From NCBI GenBank assembly GCA_022824305.1, contig JAJEAD010000093.1, forward strand, positions 1 through 54,678: a stretch of DNA of 54,678 nt, read 5' to 3'. Source of the stretch: Gammaproteobacteria bacterium. GTDB taxonomy: Bacteria; Pseudomonadota; Gammaproteobacteria; HK1. The notes below the pieces were generated by a model. That model was not told the origin of the DNA. It was given only the letters and a program-made list of their open reading frames with translations, and did no database searches. Positions 25,436-33,524 of this stretch are shown piece after piece. The number at the start of each line of letters is the position of its first letter. The stretch's first letter is position 1. A program made the translations under genes and the position numbers.

Positions 25436-26545
25436 TCACTCCCGTTCTTCTGGCACGAGCAATTGGCCCGCGTTGAGCTTGCGCCTCACCTCATTGGCTG
25501 CTGCTTGAATCGCCAGAAACCTCTTCGCGGTGGAGGGATGCGTTGAGCCAAGCAGGTTTATGCCTTGTGGGTGGATGCGTGCCATACGCCGCCATAGGTC
25601 TGCAGCCTTCTCGACGTCGTAGCCTGCTCTGGCCGCATGGTAGACCCCGACATAATCGGCCTCCGCCTCGAACTCCTGAGAGAACGCCATCGCGCCTATA
25701 TCGGCTCCGGCCTGCGTCATGTCGACTCCCGCAAGTCCGCCCGCGACCGCGCCGATGAGCGCTCCTATCAGCATGTTCCCCTGTTGGGCTTCGATATGAC
25801 CTCGGGTGATATGGGCGAGTTCGTGTCCGACGATGAGGGCCAAGTCATCGTCCGACTCGATGAACCGCATCATGCCAGCGGTGATCACTACACGCCTTCC
25901 GTCTGTGTAGGCGTTCACGCTGTCGGCATCGTGCACCAGAACCTCCGGGCTGCATGCCATCACCCGGTGAATCACCCTGTCGGACAGCGCTCCGTTTCTG
26001 CTGATGGTCAGCGTGATGCGTGCAGCGTCGCTCTTGTTCAGGGCGCTCTCCAGCGTTCTGGAGGCTCGTCTACCAGAGCCCAGAGCCGCGCCGTCCACCT
26101 TGACAACCTTGTCTCCTGGAAGCACACCCGCCGCCTCGGCGGGAGAGCCCTCGACCACGTTCAGGACGGTCAGCTCGTCGGTAACACCAAACTGAGACTG
26201 AAAAACCTGGTGCCACTCCTTTGGGAGTTTCGAGAGCGAGAGCCAAGTCAGGCCGCCGAAGTAGTCCACCTTGTCCCCGCACAACGGTACGTTGGCCTTG
26301 AGGACTCGAAAGGACACGTCGTGAAGCCGACGGTGGGTAGCCACATGCGATCTGACAGCCTCCACGCGTTGCCGGTGGGCTTCGGCCTCGGCAAGGCTTT
26401 CGTCGATCTGAGGGAACTGTGACGTGGGCGCGCAGCCGACCACGGACGCCGCGAGCACCGCGGCGGCGAGATTGCGGGAAACCTTGGGCAAAGCCCGGAA
26501 GAGCGCAAACAGCAAAGCTTGAGTACAGACTAAGTATGCTTTCAT
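25436..26545 (-). CDS. M48 family metalloprotease with PDZ domain, lipoprotein
   Basis: 369 residues. An N-terminal signal ends in a lipobox VVGC (about residue 38). A region from ~85 to 200 holds a PDZ-like module (LTVLNVVEGSPAEAAGVLPG and DKVVKVDG). The M48 catalytic domain follows: HELAHITRGH zinc site (about residue 241) and third ligand Glu in FEAEADYVG, then GSTHPSTAKRFLAIQ. It should be a periplasmic, membrane-anchored quality-control protease related to BepA/LoiP; the internal PDZ placed before the protease domain is less usual in that group. The ATG has no strong Shine-Dalgarno. A small inverted repeat lies 18 bases upstream. It is a single gene, convergent with the HNH gene. Confidence 0.87.
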   Translation of the reverse strand: MKAYLVCTQALLFALFRALPKVSRNLAAAVLAASVVGCAPTSQFPQIDESLAEAEAHRQRVEAVRSHVATHRRLHDVSFRVLKANVPLCGDKVDYFGGLTWLSLSKLPKEWHQVFQSQFGVTDELTVLNVVEGSPAEAAGVLPGDKVVKVDGAALGSGRRASRTLESALNKSDAARITLTISRNGALSDRVIHRVMACSPEVLVHDADSVNAYTDGRRVVITAGMMRFIESDDDLALIVGHELAHITRGHIEAQQGNMLIGALIGAVAGGLAGVDMTQAGADIGAMAFSQEFEAEADYVGVYHAARAGYDVEKAADLWRRMARIHPQGINLLGSTHPSTAKRFLAIQAAANEVRRKLNAGQLLVPEERE

Positions 26546-26562
26546 TTCAGCAATCTGCTCAT

Positions 26563-26586
26563 TCAGGTATCTTTTTGATTACCTGA
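26563..26586 (-). promoter_or_regulatory. Inverted repeat upstream of the M48 gene
   Basis: Arms TCAGGTA and TACCTGA separated by ten bases, ending 17 bases before the M48 start codon. It could be an operator or an untranslated-region hairpin. No regulator can be assigned. Confidence 0.4.
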
Positions 26587-26789
26587 TGTTTGGGTCAGGG
26601 TGACTTGAAGTCATTACTACCCCTTATTCCGACCTTGTGTCTAGATAATTGCCCATGTTTGCATTGCTTCAGTTGATGGGCTGATTGTCAATACACGAAA
26701 ACATCGGTACTCTGTAATCATTGGTCGATGCCGCGTTAGGGAACGGTCGGCGTAAGTCATGGTAGAGCACCTCCGACCGGTTCGTCCTT

Positions 26790-26969
26790 TCAACCTAAGT
26801 GGATCATATCATCAGCGATTTGATCCACCTTTAGCATAAGTTCCAGATGGTGTTCATTCATTTGGATCATCACATTCGCCAAGTCTTCGCGAAAACCTCG
26901 TATCTCAATAGTCAAGTCTTCTATAGAACTGACTACGTCTTGAAGGTCGGCCGTTATCTTCCCCCCTTC
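26790..26969 (-). CDS. Short coiled-coil ORF, probably lacking its start
   Basis: Sixty codons including the stop, in a stop-bounded frame. The translation reads like a genuine amphipathic helix (KITADLQDVVSSIEDLTIEI, then RGFREDLANVMIQMNEHHLE, then LMLKVDQIADDMIHL) with heptad hydrophobics. It has no ATG at its beginning; the first usable starts are TTG codons or an internal ATG. An AAGGGGGG lies right at the 5' end. I do not recognise the family. It may be a truncated gene or a small protein using a rare start. Confidence 0.35.
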   Translation of the reverse strand, partial: EGGKITADLQDVVSSIEDLTIEIRGFREDLANVMIQMNEHHLELMLKVDQIADDMIHLG

Positions 26970-27070
26970 TCAAAATGTGCGACATTTGGAAGTTACAGTT
27001 TGATTGTACAGAGAGGGTAATTGCCTGACAGTGCCGCGCCTTGGGCGGTACTGCGCATTGGGGGGGCAAG

Positions 27071-27345
27071 TCAGGCTGCTTGTCGTTCCTCCTGTGTTCG
27101 GACGGCGGTGGTCTGCGGGGGTGGTAGGCCCTCCTTGAATCTCTGCAAGGGGGTGTGCCCATTCATGCTTCGACCCTGGTCAGGACGTTCTCGATTGTAG
27201 GTGAGGAGGAACGTGTCCAGTGCGCCAGCATCTCGTCGATGGTTTCGAGCCGGATGCGGCGCCTCTTGACGCGACAGTGTTCATCGCGGTTGACCCTCGT
27301 GGTAAGGAGGGTACGGTGGAAGCGCTCCACGATGCCGTTGGACTA
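27071..27345 (-). pseudogene. IS481 family transposase, C-terminal remnant
   Basis: The end of a DDE integrase. NGIVERFHRTLLTTRVNRDE and RRRIRLETIDEML are in one frame, and LDTFLLTYNRERPDQGRSM, NGHTPLQRFKEGLPPPQ and the TGA at 27071 in another. ERFHRTLL and YNxxRPHQG-like blocks are standard for IS481. The frame changes between the two parts and the catalytic Asp residues upstream are missing, so it is dead. It abuts the IS1380 remnant on its 5' side. Confidence 0.8.
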
Positions 27346-27549
27346 GGGCGGTGGGGTTGATCTCTTCGAGGTGGAGAAGCACTTCGCCAGCCGGGGCGTC
27401 AAACCGATGCGTTTGTCTACCTCGCGCAACAGCAGTCCGCCCGCGTCGGAACTCAGGCGTCCACCATCAAATCGCCCCGTTACCCAACGCCGCCCCAGCG
27501 CGTGAATCTCAAGCTGCACCTTCGTCGCTTGGACTAACGCTTTGATCAC
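27343..27549 (-). pseudogene. IS1380 family transposase, N-terminal remnant
   Basis: From a GTG at 27549 the frame reads VIKALVQATKVQLEIHALGR, then RWVTGRFDGGRLSSDAGGLL and LREVDKRIGLTPRLAKCF, the characteristic N-terminus of IS1380 transposases (FDGGRLSSDAG). It then runs out of homology into the IS481 remnant and stops at 27343. Only about 60 of the usual ~430 residues remain. Confidence 0.75.
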
Positions 27550-27699
27550 ACAATGGTTATGCGATGAGGAGCAGCCTTTTTCTACACCCTCGGTGAGATT
27601 TCTTGCGTTGGTCGCCAGCGCGCGCGTATTGTCTCCGGGCCGGCATCTGATCGAGACTTCGCGGCGCAATCGCGCGCAGGCGCGCACGGAGTCGCCAGG

Positions 27700-28101
27700 G
27701 TGGAATCCGAGACGGTCATCGAGGTCAAGAAAGCGCACACCGACGAGCTGGATCACCTCAATCACGTGGAGGCGGTGCGCTACCTGGAGACCGCGCGCGA
27801 GGACTGGTTCAAGGACTGCGGCCTCTACGGCGAGTCGGGTTTCGACTACACGCTCTCGCCCATCGTCGTGAACATCAACTACAACTACCGTCTGGAGTGC
27901 TTTCTCGGCGAACGGCTGCGGATCATGACCCGCCCCGGCTCGCGGGGCCGAAAGAGCTTCGTGCTGACTCACGAGATCGTGAAGCCGGACGGCTCGGTCG
28001 CCATCGACGGGGATGCCACCAGCATCATCTTCGATCTCCGCACCCGGGAGACGCTGCTCGTTCCCGAGTGCCTGGCCCGGCATCTCCCTCTGCGCGCCTG
28101 A
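27700..28101 (+). CDS. Acyl-CoA thioesterase, 4HBT hotdog-fold family
   Basis: 133 residues of a hotdog-fold thioesterase. The N-terminal TDELDHLNHVEAVRYLETARED corresponds to the D-x-x-GHVNN catalytic-loop region of 4-hydroxybenzoyl-CoA thioesterase-like enzymes, followed by the long helix and the strands VVNINYNYRLECFLGERLRI and FVLTHEIVKPDGSVAIDGD. GTG 27700 has only AGG nearby; no better start exists. It lies just downstream of IS debris, and 28 bases before a PhyH gene in the same direction, so it may be the first gene of the cassette that runs to 31.9 kb. Confidence 0.82.
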   Translation: MESETVIEVKKAHTDELDHLNHVEAVRYLETAREDWFKDCGLYGESGFDYTLSPIVVNINYNYRLECFLGERLRIMTRPGSRGRKSFVLTHEIVKPDGSVAIDGDATSIIFDLRTRETLLVPECLARHLPLRA

Positions 28102-28129
28102 GGCGGGATTCGGAATCTCGAGGTCCGCA

Positions 28130-29068
28130 TTGTCCGAAGACGCCGGAGTGCCGCCGCCGCTTCCCTCTCCTTCCCGGGACCTGGGACGGCTCCGGGACGA
28201 CCTCGACCGGCACGGATACTGCCTCCTGGAGGCAGTGCTCGGAGAAGGCGAGCGGGAACGGGTCGTCGAGGCGCTCACGGGACCCGGGAGCTCGAGTCGC
28301 GAGAGACCGCAGCCCGATGACGGGGCTCCCCTCTGGTCGTATCGCGACGGGGACGAGTGGGTGCCGCTCCGGATCGGCGAGTACGCCCTCGACTACCTGG
28401 TCGGACATCCGGTCGCGCTCGGGCTCGCCCGTCACCTGCTCGGGGAGCGCTTCCATCTCTCGGAGTTCGCGGCCCACGTCATCCACCCCGGCAACCGCAT
28501 CATGGAGCTTCACACGGACCAGTGGTGGATGCCGCAGCCCGGTATCCCGGGGGAGCCGGCGGTCCGTCCCGGCGACATCACCCGGGAAGTGCAGCCCCAC
28601 GGCCGGCCGGCGCCCGCGAATCGTCCCATCAGCCCCTCGGTGGTGCTGAGCTTCATGTGGGCGATCACCGACTTCACGGCCGCGAACGGCGCCACCCGGC
28701 TGGTGCCGGGCAGCCATCTCTCCGGGCTCCATCCGGACCCGGCGGGCGACTACGACGAGGTCACAGCCGAGGTTCCCGCGGGCGGAGCGGTGATCTGGGA
28801 TGCCCGCACCTGGCATGCCTCGGGCGCCAACGGGAGCGGCGCTCCCCGCATCGGCGTCCAGACATCCTATTGCGCGGTTCAGTTCCGGCAGCTTCGGAAC
28901 TTCACGCTCGGCTTGCCGCCCGAGGTGCAGGCCTCCCTCTCCGACGACATGCGGAGTCTGCTCGGGTTCAGGCTGTGGTCGAGCTACGGCGCGACCGACG
29001 ACTACGATGTCGAGTTCGCCCGGCCCGGCTACGAGAGGGCGGGAGAGCGGGTCTCCCGGACGGACTAG
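28130..29068 (+). CDS. Phytanoyl-CoA dioxygenase family (PhyH) protein
   Basis: 312 residues. Fe(II)/2-oxoglutarate dioxygenase motifs: HxD in IMELHTDQWWMP and distal His in WDARTWHASGANGSGAPRIG, with Arg for 2-oxoglutarate. ATRLVPGSHLSGL precedes the second His as usual. TTG 28130 is chosen because GAGG lies seven bases upstream and it directly follows the thioesterase; upstream ATG codons are inside that gene. It differs clearly from the PhyH at 15700. An acyl-CoA-type substrate is suggested by the thioesterase neighbour, which is inference. Confidence 0.9.
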   Translation: MSEDAGVPPPLPSPSRDLGRLRDDLDRHGYCLLEAVLGEGERERVVEALTGPGSSSRERPQPDDGAPLWSYRDGDEWVPLRIGEYALDYLVGHPVALGLARHLLGERFHLSEFAAHVIHPGNRIMELHTDQWWMPQPGIPGEPAVRPGDITREVQPHGRPAPANRPISPSVVLSFMWAITDFTAANGATRLVPGSHLSGLHPDPAGDYDEVTAEVPAGGAVIWDARTWHASGANGSGAPRIGVQTSYCAVQFRQLRNFTLGLPPEVQASLSDDMRSLLGFRLWSSYGATDDYDVEFARPGYERAGERVSRTD

Positions 29069-29081
29069 AGGGGAGGAGCGG

Positions 29082-29144
29082 ATGGAGAAGGGCCGTTGCC
29101 GCGTGAGCGCCCGCGAAGGGGACAGGGGGGGCGCCGCGCGGTGA
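29082..29144 (+). CDS. Short ORF overlapping the dehydrogenase start (possible leader peptide)
   Basis: An ATG with a strong GGGGAGGA upstream starts 20 codons (MEKGRCRVSAREGDRGGAAR) whose TGA overlaps the GTG of the next gene as GTGA. The dehydrogenase GTG has no well-placed Shine-Dalgarno of its own, so ribosomes may reach it by re-initiation. The arrangement mirrors those before fis and the AAA+ gene. Confidence 0.5.
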   Translation: MEKGRCRVSAREGDRGGAAR

Positions 29145-30106
29145 AGATCGCCTACCTGATCCGAGCGCGTCCGGATCTCGATGACCGCATCCCCGATGAC
29201 GTGGAGGCGGTACAGGCGCAGGTGGGCGAGGGCGGGGTCTACTCGTCCGAAGCGCTGGAGCGGGTTCGGGAGGCGGAGGGCTTCATCGTCGCGATGGAGC
29301 CCGTGAACGAGCAGATAATCTCCGCCGCGCCGAGGCTTCGCATCGTGCAGCGCCTCGGGGTGGGCTACGAGACACTGGATCTCGAGGCAACGGCGAAGCG
29401 GGGGATCCCGGCCTGCAACCTCGAGGGCGTCAACCGGGAGGCGGTGGCCGAGCACGCGATGATGTTCATGCTCGCGCACGCCCGGCGCTTCCTCGAGGCG
29501 CAGGCCCTGACGCAGGGCGCGCACTGGGAGTCGGCGCGCCTGCTGACCACCAGGACCTTCGAGCTCAAGGGCAAGACCCTGGGCATCATCGGATTCGGCA
29601 ACACCGGCAGCGCGCTGGCCCGGCGCGCCCACGCCTTCGAGATGCGCCTTCTCTACCACGACATCCGGGACGTCAACGTGCGCCTCGCCGCCCGTCTGGA
29701 TGCCTGCAAGGTGGACCTCGACCGGCTCCTGCGGGAATCGGACATCGTGAGCGTGTGCACGGACCTGAACGACACGTCGCGCGGGATGATCGACGCTGCC
29801 GCCCTGGCAAGGATGCGCTCCAGTGCCCTGCTCGTGTGCTGCGCGCGCGGCGGCATCGTCGACGAGGCGGCGCTCGCGGCGGCGCTGCGCGGCGGCGGCA
29901 TCGCGGGGGCCGCGATCGACGTGTTCGAAGTGGAGCCCATTCCGTCCGGGCACCCGCTGATCGGACTCCCCAACTGTCTGCTCACGTCCCACGTCGCGGG
30001 AGTGGCGGGCGACACCGTCGACCGCATCTGGGAGTGGGCGCACGAGAACGTCCGCGCGGTGGTGCAGCGCGGTGAACGCCCCCGTTTCGTGCTGAACGGT
30101 GTGTAA
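29141..30106 (+). CDS. D-2-hydroxyacid dehydrogenase (NAD-dependent)
   Basis: 321 residues. The cofactor motif is TLGIIGFGNTGSALARRA (GxGxxG), and the catalytic triad is Arg of CCARGGIVDE, Glu of VFEVEPIP and His of TSHVAG, as in phosphoglycerate/hydroxypyruvate dehydrogenases. YETLDLEATAKRGIPACN and AVAEHAMMFMLAHAR are family signatures. It lacks the C-terminal ACT domain of SerA, so it is a catabolic or reductive 2-hydroxyacid enzyme. The GTG start is set by the family N-terminus and the GTGA overlap with the upstream short ORF. It lies between PhyH and a ThDP enzyme; oxidation of a 2-hydroxyacyl product followed by 2-oxoacid cleavage is a plausible chain. Confidence 0.92.
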   Translation: MKIAYLIRARPDLDDRIPDDVEAVQAQVGEGGVYSSEALERVREAEGFIVAMEPVNEQIISAAPRLRIVQRLGVGYETLDLEATAKRGIPACNLEGVNREAVAEHAMMFMLAHARRFLEAQALTQGAHWESARLLTTRTFELKGKTLGIIGFGNTGSALARRAHAFEMRLLYHDIRDVNVRLAARLDACKVDLDRLLRESDIVSVCTDLNDTSRGMIDAAALARMRSSALLVCCARGGIVDEAALAAALRGGGIAGAAIDVFEVEPIPSGHPLIGLPNCLLTSHVAGVAGDTVDRIWEWAHENVRAVVQRGERPRFVLNGV

Positions 30107-30165
30107 GCGGCCTCCTCGCGTCGCGCTGACATGTCCGGACGCTGGCGCGCCGGCGGAGTAGACCG

Positions 30166-31872
30166 GTGTCCGTGAACGAGTTGAGCGGCGGCGAAGCGCT
30201 CGCGCGTATGCTCGCCGCCCACGAAGTCGGTCCCATGTTCGGCATGGGCGGCTTCCAGCTCCTGCCCTTCTACGACGCCGTGCGCCGGCTCGAGCTGACC
30301 CATCACCTCGTCAACGACGAGCGCTCGGGCGTGTTCGCCGCGGACGCCTACGCCAAGGTGAGCGGACGGGTCGGCGTCTGCGACGCGACCCTCGGCCCGG
30401 GAGCGACGAACCTCGTGACCGGCCTGGTGGAGGCGCTCAACGCGGGATCGCCCCTGGTAGCGATTACCGGCGACAGCAACCGCGCGCATTCGTGGAAGAA
30501 CATGACCCAGGAGTCGCGCCAGGTCGAGATTCTGCGCCCCGCGGTCAAGGAAGTGATCCGCGTGGAGGTCATCGAACGGATTCCCGAGCTGGTGCGCCGC
30601 GCGTTCGCGCTCGCCACCTCCGGGCGTCCCGGCCCGGTGGTGCTCGACGTGCCGGAGGACATCGCGCACGGGAGCTCGCCCTTCGACGAAGCGGAGTTTC
30701 ACGCGCACGCGCGGAGTCTCTCCGCGCCCTCGATGAGGACCCGGGCGGATACGGGCTCGGTCGACGCGGCGGTCCGCCTGCTGCGCGGCGCGCAGCGTCC
30801 CGTGCTGCTCGCCGGCGGCGGAGTCCATCTGAGCGGAGCGGCGGACGAGCTCCAGCGCTTCGTGGAGGGCCAGGGCATTCCGGTGGCCCACACCATCAGC
30901 GGCAAGGGAGCCATCGCCTGCACCCATCGCCTCTCCGCGGGCCTCTTCGGCCGCTACGAGCGCATCGCCAACGCTCTCGTGGAGAGTGCCGACTGCCTGC
31001 TCGTGGTGGGGTGCAAGCTCGGCGAGATCGCGACCCGCCGCTATGCCCTGCTTCCCCGGGGGGTGCCGATCGTGCACCTGGACATCGCGGCCGACGAGTT
31101 CGGCCGGGTCGCGGATCCGACGGTGGCGTTGTGGTGCGACGCCCGTGAGGGAATCCGCGACCTCGCGACCGCGCTCGCGCCCGACGCCGAACGTCTCCGG
31201 CGCGAACGGGAGAGCTACGGGGAGGAGGTGGCCGGGCGAATGGCGGCCTGGAGGGAATCGGTGGGACCGCGCCTCGCCTCCGACGAGGTGCCGATCAACA
31301 TGGCGCGGCTGATGAGCGAGTTCAACCGGGCGCTCGCGGACGACGCGCTGCTGGTCGCGGACGGCGGATTCGCGGCGCACTGGGCGGGCCTGCTCTACGA
31401 CACCCGGCGTCCGGGGCGGGGGTTCATCCCGGATCGCGGCTTCGCCTCGATCGGCTACGGACTGCCCGCCTGCATCGGGGCGATGTTCGCGGCGGGAGGC
31501 CGGCCGGTGGTGGGCCTCACCGGAGACGCCGGATTCAACATGAGCCTGGGAGAGCTCGAGACCGCCCGCCGGCTCGGCCTCGGCTTCACCATCGTCATCG
31601 TGAACAACGCGGCTTCGGGGTACGTCAAGGCGCTGCAGCACCTGGTCTACGGCGAGGACGGCTACCAGTCCTCGGACCTCGCGGAGACGGACTATGCGCG
31701 GGTGGCCGACGCGATGGGCTGCCGCGGCATCCGGGTCGCCGATCCCGAGGAGATCGCCCCCGCCCTCGCCGCGGGGATTGCCGGCGGCGAAGTTCCGACG
31801 GTCATCGACGTGCTCGTCACCCGCGAACCCGCCCGTATGCTGCCCGGCGTCGACAGCCGCGCCGTTTCCTGA
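30166..31872 (+). CDS. Thiamine diphosphate-dependent enzyme, acetolactate synthase/decarboxylase-like
   Basis: 568 residues with the three-domain POX architecture: N-terminal PYR domain with catalytic Glu in LVNDERSGVFAADAYAK, central domain (RPVLLAGGGVHLSGA), and C-terminal PP domain with the ThDP/Mg motif GDAGFNMSLGELETA..IVNN. It resembles acetolactate synthase large subunits, oxalyl-CoA decarboxylase and phosphonopyruvate/benzoylformate decarboxylases; the exact reaction is not readable. No small subunit is present, which argues against biosynthetic acetolactate synthase. GTG 30166 has GGAG eight bases upstream. By position it may act on the 2-oxoacid made by the dehydrogenase. Confidence 0.9.
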   Translation: MSVNELSGGEALARMLAAHEVGPMFGMGGFQLLPFYDAVRRLELTHHLVNDERSGVFAADAYAKVSGRVGVCDATLGPGATNLVTGLVEALNAGSPLVAITGDSNRAHSWKNMTQESRQVEILRPAVKEVIRVEVIERIPELVRRAFALATSGRPGPVVLDVPEDIAHGSSPFDEAEFHAHARSLSAPSMRTRADTGSVDAAVRLLRGAQRPVLLAGGGVHLSGAADELQRFVEGQGIPVAHTISGKGAIACTHRLSAGLFGRYERIANALVESADCLLVVGCKLGEIATRRYALLPRGVPIVHLDIAADEFGRVADPTVALWCDAREGIRDLATALAPDAERLRRERESYGEEVAGRMAAWRESVGPRLASDEVPINMARLMSEFNRALADDALLVADGGFAAHWAGLLYDTRRPGRGFIPDRGFASIGYGLPACIGAMFAAGGRPVVGLTGDAGFNMSLGELETARRLGLGFTIVIVNNAASGYVKALQHLVYGEDGYQSSDLAETDYARVADAMGCRGIRVADPEEIAPALAAGIAGGEVPTVIDVLVTREPARMLPGVDSRAVS

Positions 31873-31930
31873 AGGGGTTTCGGAGCTCTCGGCTGCCAGG
31901 AATGGGCCGACGAACTCACCGGCACGCGGT

Positions 31931-31960
31931 TTGACAGTGGCGAAAACGCCGTGCTAATAG
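31931..31960 (+). promoter_or_regulatory. Sigma70-type promoter of the sugar ABC operon
   Basis: A perfect -35 TTGACA (31931-31936) and a TAATAG -10 at 31955-31960 with 18-base spacing and an extended -10 TG at 31952. A small inverted repeat GGCG-AAAA-CGCC lies in the spacer (31939-31950), where a repressor could bind. It leaves a leader of about 130 bases before the binding-protein ATG. Confidence 0.55.
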
Positions 31961-32098
31961 GGCAGGGCTCGAGTGCCCGCGCGAGTCGGAAACCGCGCGG
32001 CGGTTACTATCCTCGGCCGACTGTCGACTCCGGCGCAGAAGGATCAACCCGCGGCGGATCGCCGGTAAACGGCCACCAACCCATTCGGGAGGCCGAAT

Positions 32099-33436
32099 AT
32101 GACTTCCGCAATCCGCAGGTTCTCGACCACCACGTTGGCCGCCGTTCTCGTCTTGGGGCTCCTCGTCACTGCGGGAGCGCCGACGGCGGGTGCCGCCGAG
32201 AGGGTGGTGCAGTTCTGGACCCTCATGACCCAGCCGGAGCGCATCGAGGGCATGCAAAGGGTGATAGACCACTTTCAGCAGACGAATCCGGATATCAAAG
32301 TCGAGCTGACCTCGGTCGGCTGGGCCGAGGCTCATACCAAGTTCATGGCCGCGGTCGCCGGAGGCAATCCCCCGGACATCGCGGTCGAGAGCTACGGCTG
32401 GCCGATCACCTATTCGGAGATGGGGATCCTCCAACCCGTGGACGACGTCATCGAGGCGATCGGGGAAGAGAACATTCTTCCGCAGGATCTCAAGCTCAAC
32501 CACTACGGCGGGCACTACTGGGGCGTGCCGCTTTATGGCACCCCCTCCGTGCTCTACTACCGAAAGGACATCTTCGACGAAAAGGGACTGACCCCGCCCA
32601 GGACCTGGGACGAGCTGATCGAGACCGCCAAGGCGGTCCATGACCCGGACAACGACCTCTACGGTTTTCTGGTGACCGGCGGAGCACAGGAACTGACCAA
32701 TGTCATGGTCTGGGACTTCCTCTCCAACAACGGCGCGACGATCTTTAACGAGAATCGACCCGCGACCGAGGACGACGTGACGTTCAACAGCCCGGAGTCT
32801 ATCGAGACCTTCGAGTACCTGAAGAAGCTGCATGAGTTCTCGCCTCCGGGAAGCGAGATGTGGGGAAGCTCGGAGTACTCTCAGATGTTCCATACCGGGC
32901 GCGTGGCAATGGTCTACGACATGATGTTCGGCCACGCCCGGATACTGACCACGGCACCGGAGATGAAGGACAAGATCGGTGTCGCCGAGCTGCCCACCGG
33001 ACCCAGTCTGGGCGATCGTCAGGGCAGCTTTCTCTATAACACTGTCGGCCTCATGGTTTTCAAGGACGCACAGGAGCCGGAGGCCGCCAAGGAGTTCCTC
33101 AAGTTCCTGATGAAGAACGACGACGTCTACGTCGAGTGGCTGCTCGCCTATCCCTTCGCGATGTGGCCGGTCACCTATTCGTCGCAGGACAAGTTCTTTG
33201 CCGCTCCCGAGCTCGAGGAGTTTCCCGAGCACGTCAAGCTGGGGCTGGACGCCCTCCCCAAGGGGAGCGTGACCGCGATGTACCACGGCGCGACACCGTA
33301 TTGGGGCGAAATGGAAGCAAGGGCAACCCTGGCGCACGTGATGCAGCGCATCCTGATCGACGAGTGGTCGGTCGAGGATGCGGTCGCCGAAGGCGAGGAG
33401 AACATAAAGGAAATCGTCAGCGAGTACGCGCAGTAG
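32099..33436 (+). CDS. Family 1 sugar-binding protein of CUT1 ABC importer
   Basis: 445 residues. The Sec signal peptide (LAAVLVLGLLVTAGAPTAGA, cut before AERV) is followed by a typical family 1 binding protein: FWTLMTQPERIEGMQRVIDH, NPDIKVELTSVGWAEAHTKF, AVAGGNPPDIAVESYGW, GVPLYGTPSVLYYRKDIFDE, ARILTTAP, and the C-terminal RILIDEWSVEDAVAEGEENI. The ligand is likely an oligosaccharide or polyol-type compound. GGGAGG lies before ATG 32099. It is the first gene of a four-gene operon, with a big hairpin directly after its stop. Confidence 0.93.
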   Translation: MTSAIRRFSTTTLAAVLVLGLLVTAGAPTAGAAERVVQFWTLMTQPERIEGMQRVIDHFQQTNPDIKVELTSVGWAEAHTKFMAAVAGGNPPDIAVESYGWPITYSEMGILQPVDDVIEAIGEENILPQDLKLNHYGGHYWGVPLYGTPSVLYYRKDIFDEKGLTPPRTWDELIETAKAVHDPDNDLYGFLVTGGAQELTNVMVWDFLSNNGATIFNENRPATEDDVTFNSPESIETFEYLKKLHEFSPPGSEMWGSSEYSQMFHTGRVAMVYDMMFGHARILTTAPEMKDKIGVAELPTGPSLGDRQGSFLYNTVGLMVFKDAQEPEAAKEFLKFLMKNDDVYVEWLLAYPFAMWPVTYSSQDKFFAAPELEEFPEHVKLGLDALPKGSVTAMYHGATPYWGEMEARATLAHVMQRILIDEWSVEDAVAEGEENIKEIVSEYAQ

Positions 33437-33461
33437 CCTCGCAAGGCATCCGGCCAGTCAC

Positions 33462-33491
33462 CATGCCGCGGCCCCCCGGGGCCGCGGCATG
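33462..33491 (+). terminator. Large GC-rich hairpin after the binding-protein gene
   Basis: A perfect 14-bp stem (CATGCCGCGGCCCC and complement) with a two-base loop, 25 bases after the binding-protein stop, and no T-run. Such hairpins stabilise upstream mRNA or act as partial terminators so that the binding protein outnumbers the membrane subunits. It swallows the first ATG (33489) of the permease frame, which argues that translation starts at 33525. Confidence 0.75.
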
Positions 33492-33524
33492 ATCGGTGAC
33501 GGTCAACGGATCCGGGGATCCCAC

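Larger units (their letters stand above)
26546..27070. other. AT-rich gap without a recognised gene
   Basis: About 525 bases, clearly more AT-rich than the flanks. It holds the inverted repeat beside the M48 gene, one short minus-strand ORF at 26790-26969 described separately, and otherwise nothing I can support. It borders IS remnants, so it may be foreign or decayed DNA. Confidence 0.6.
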
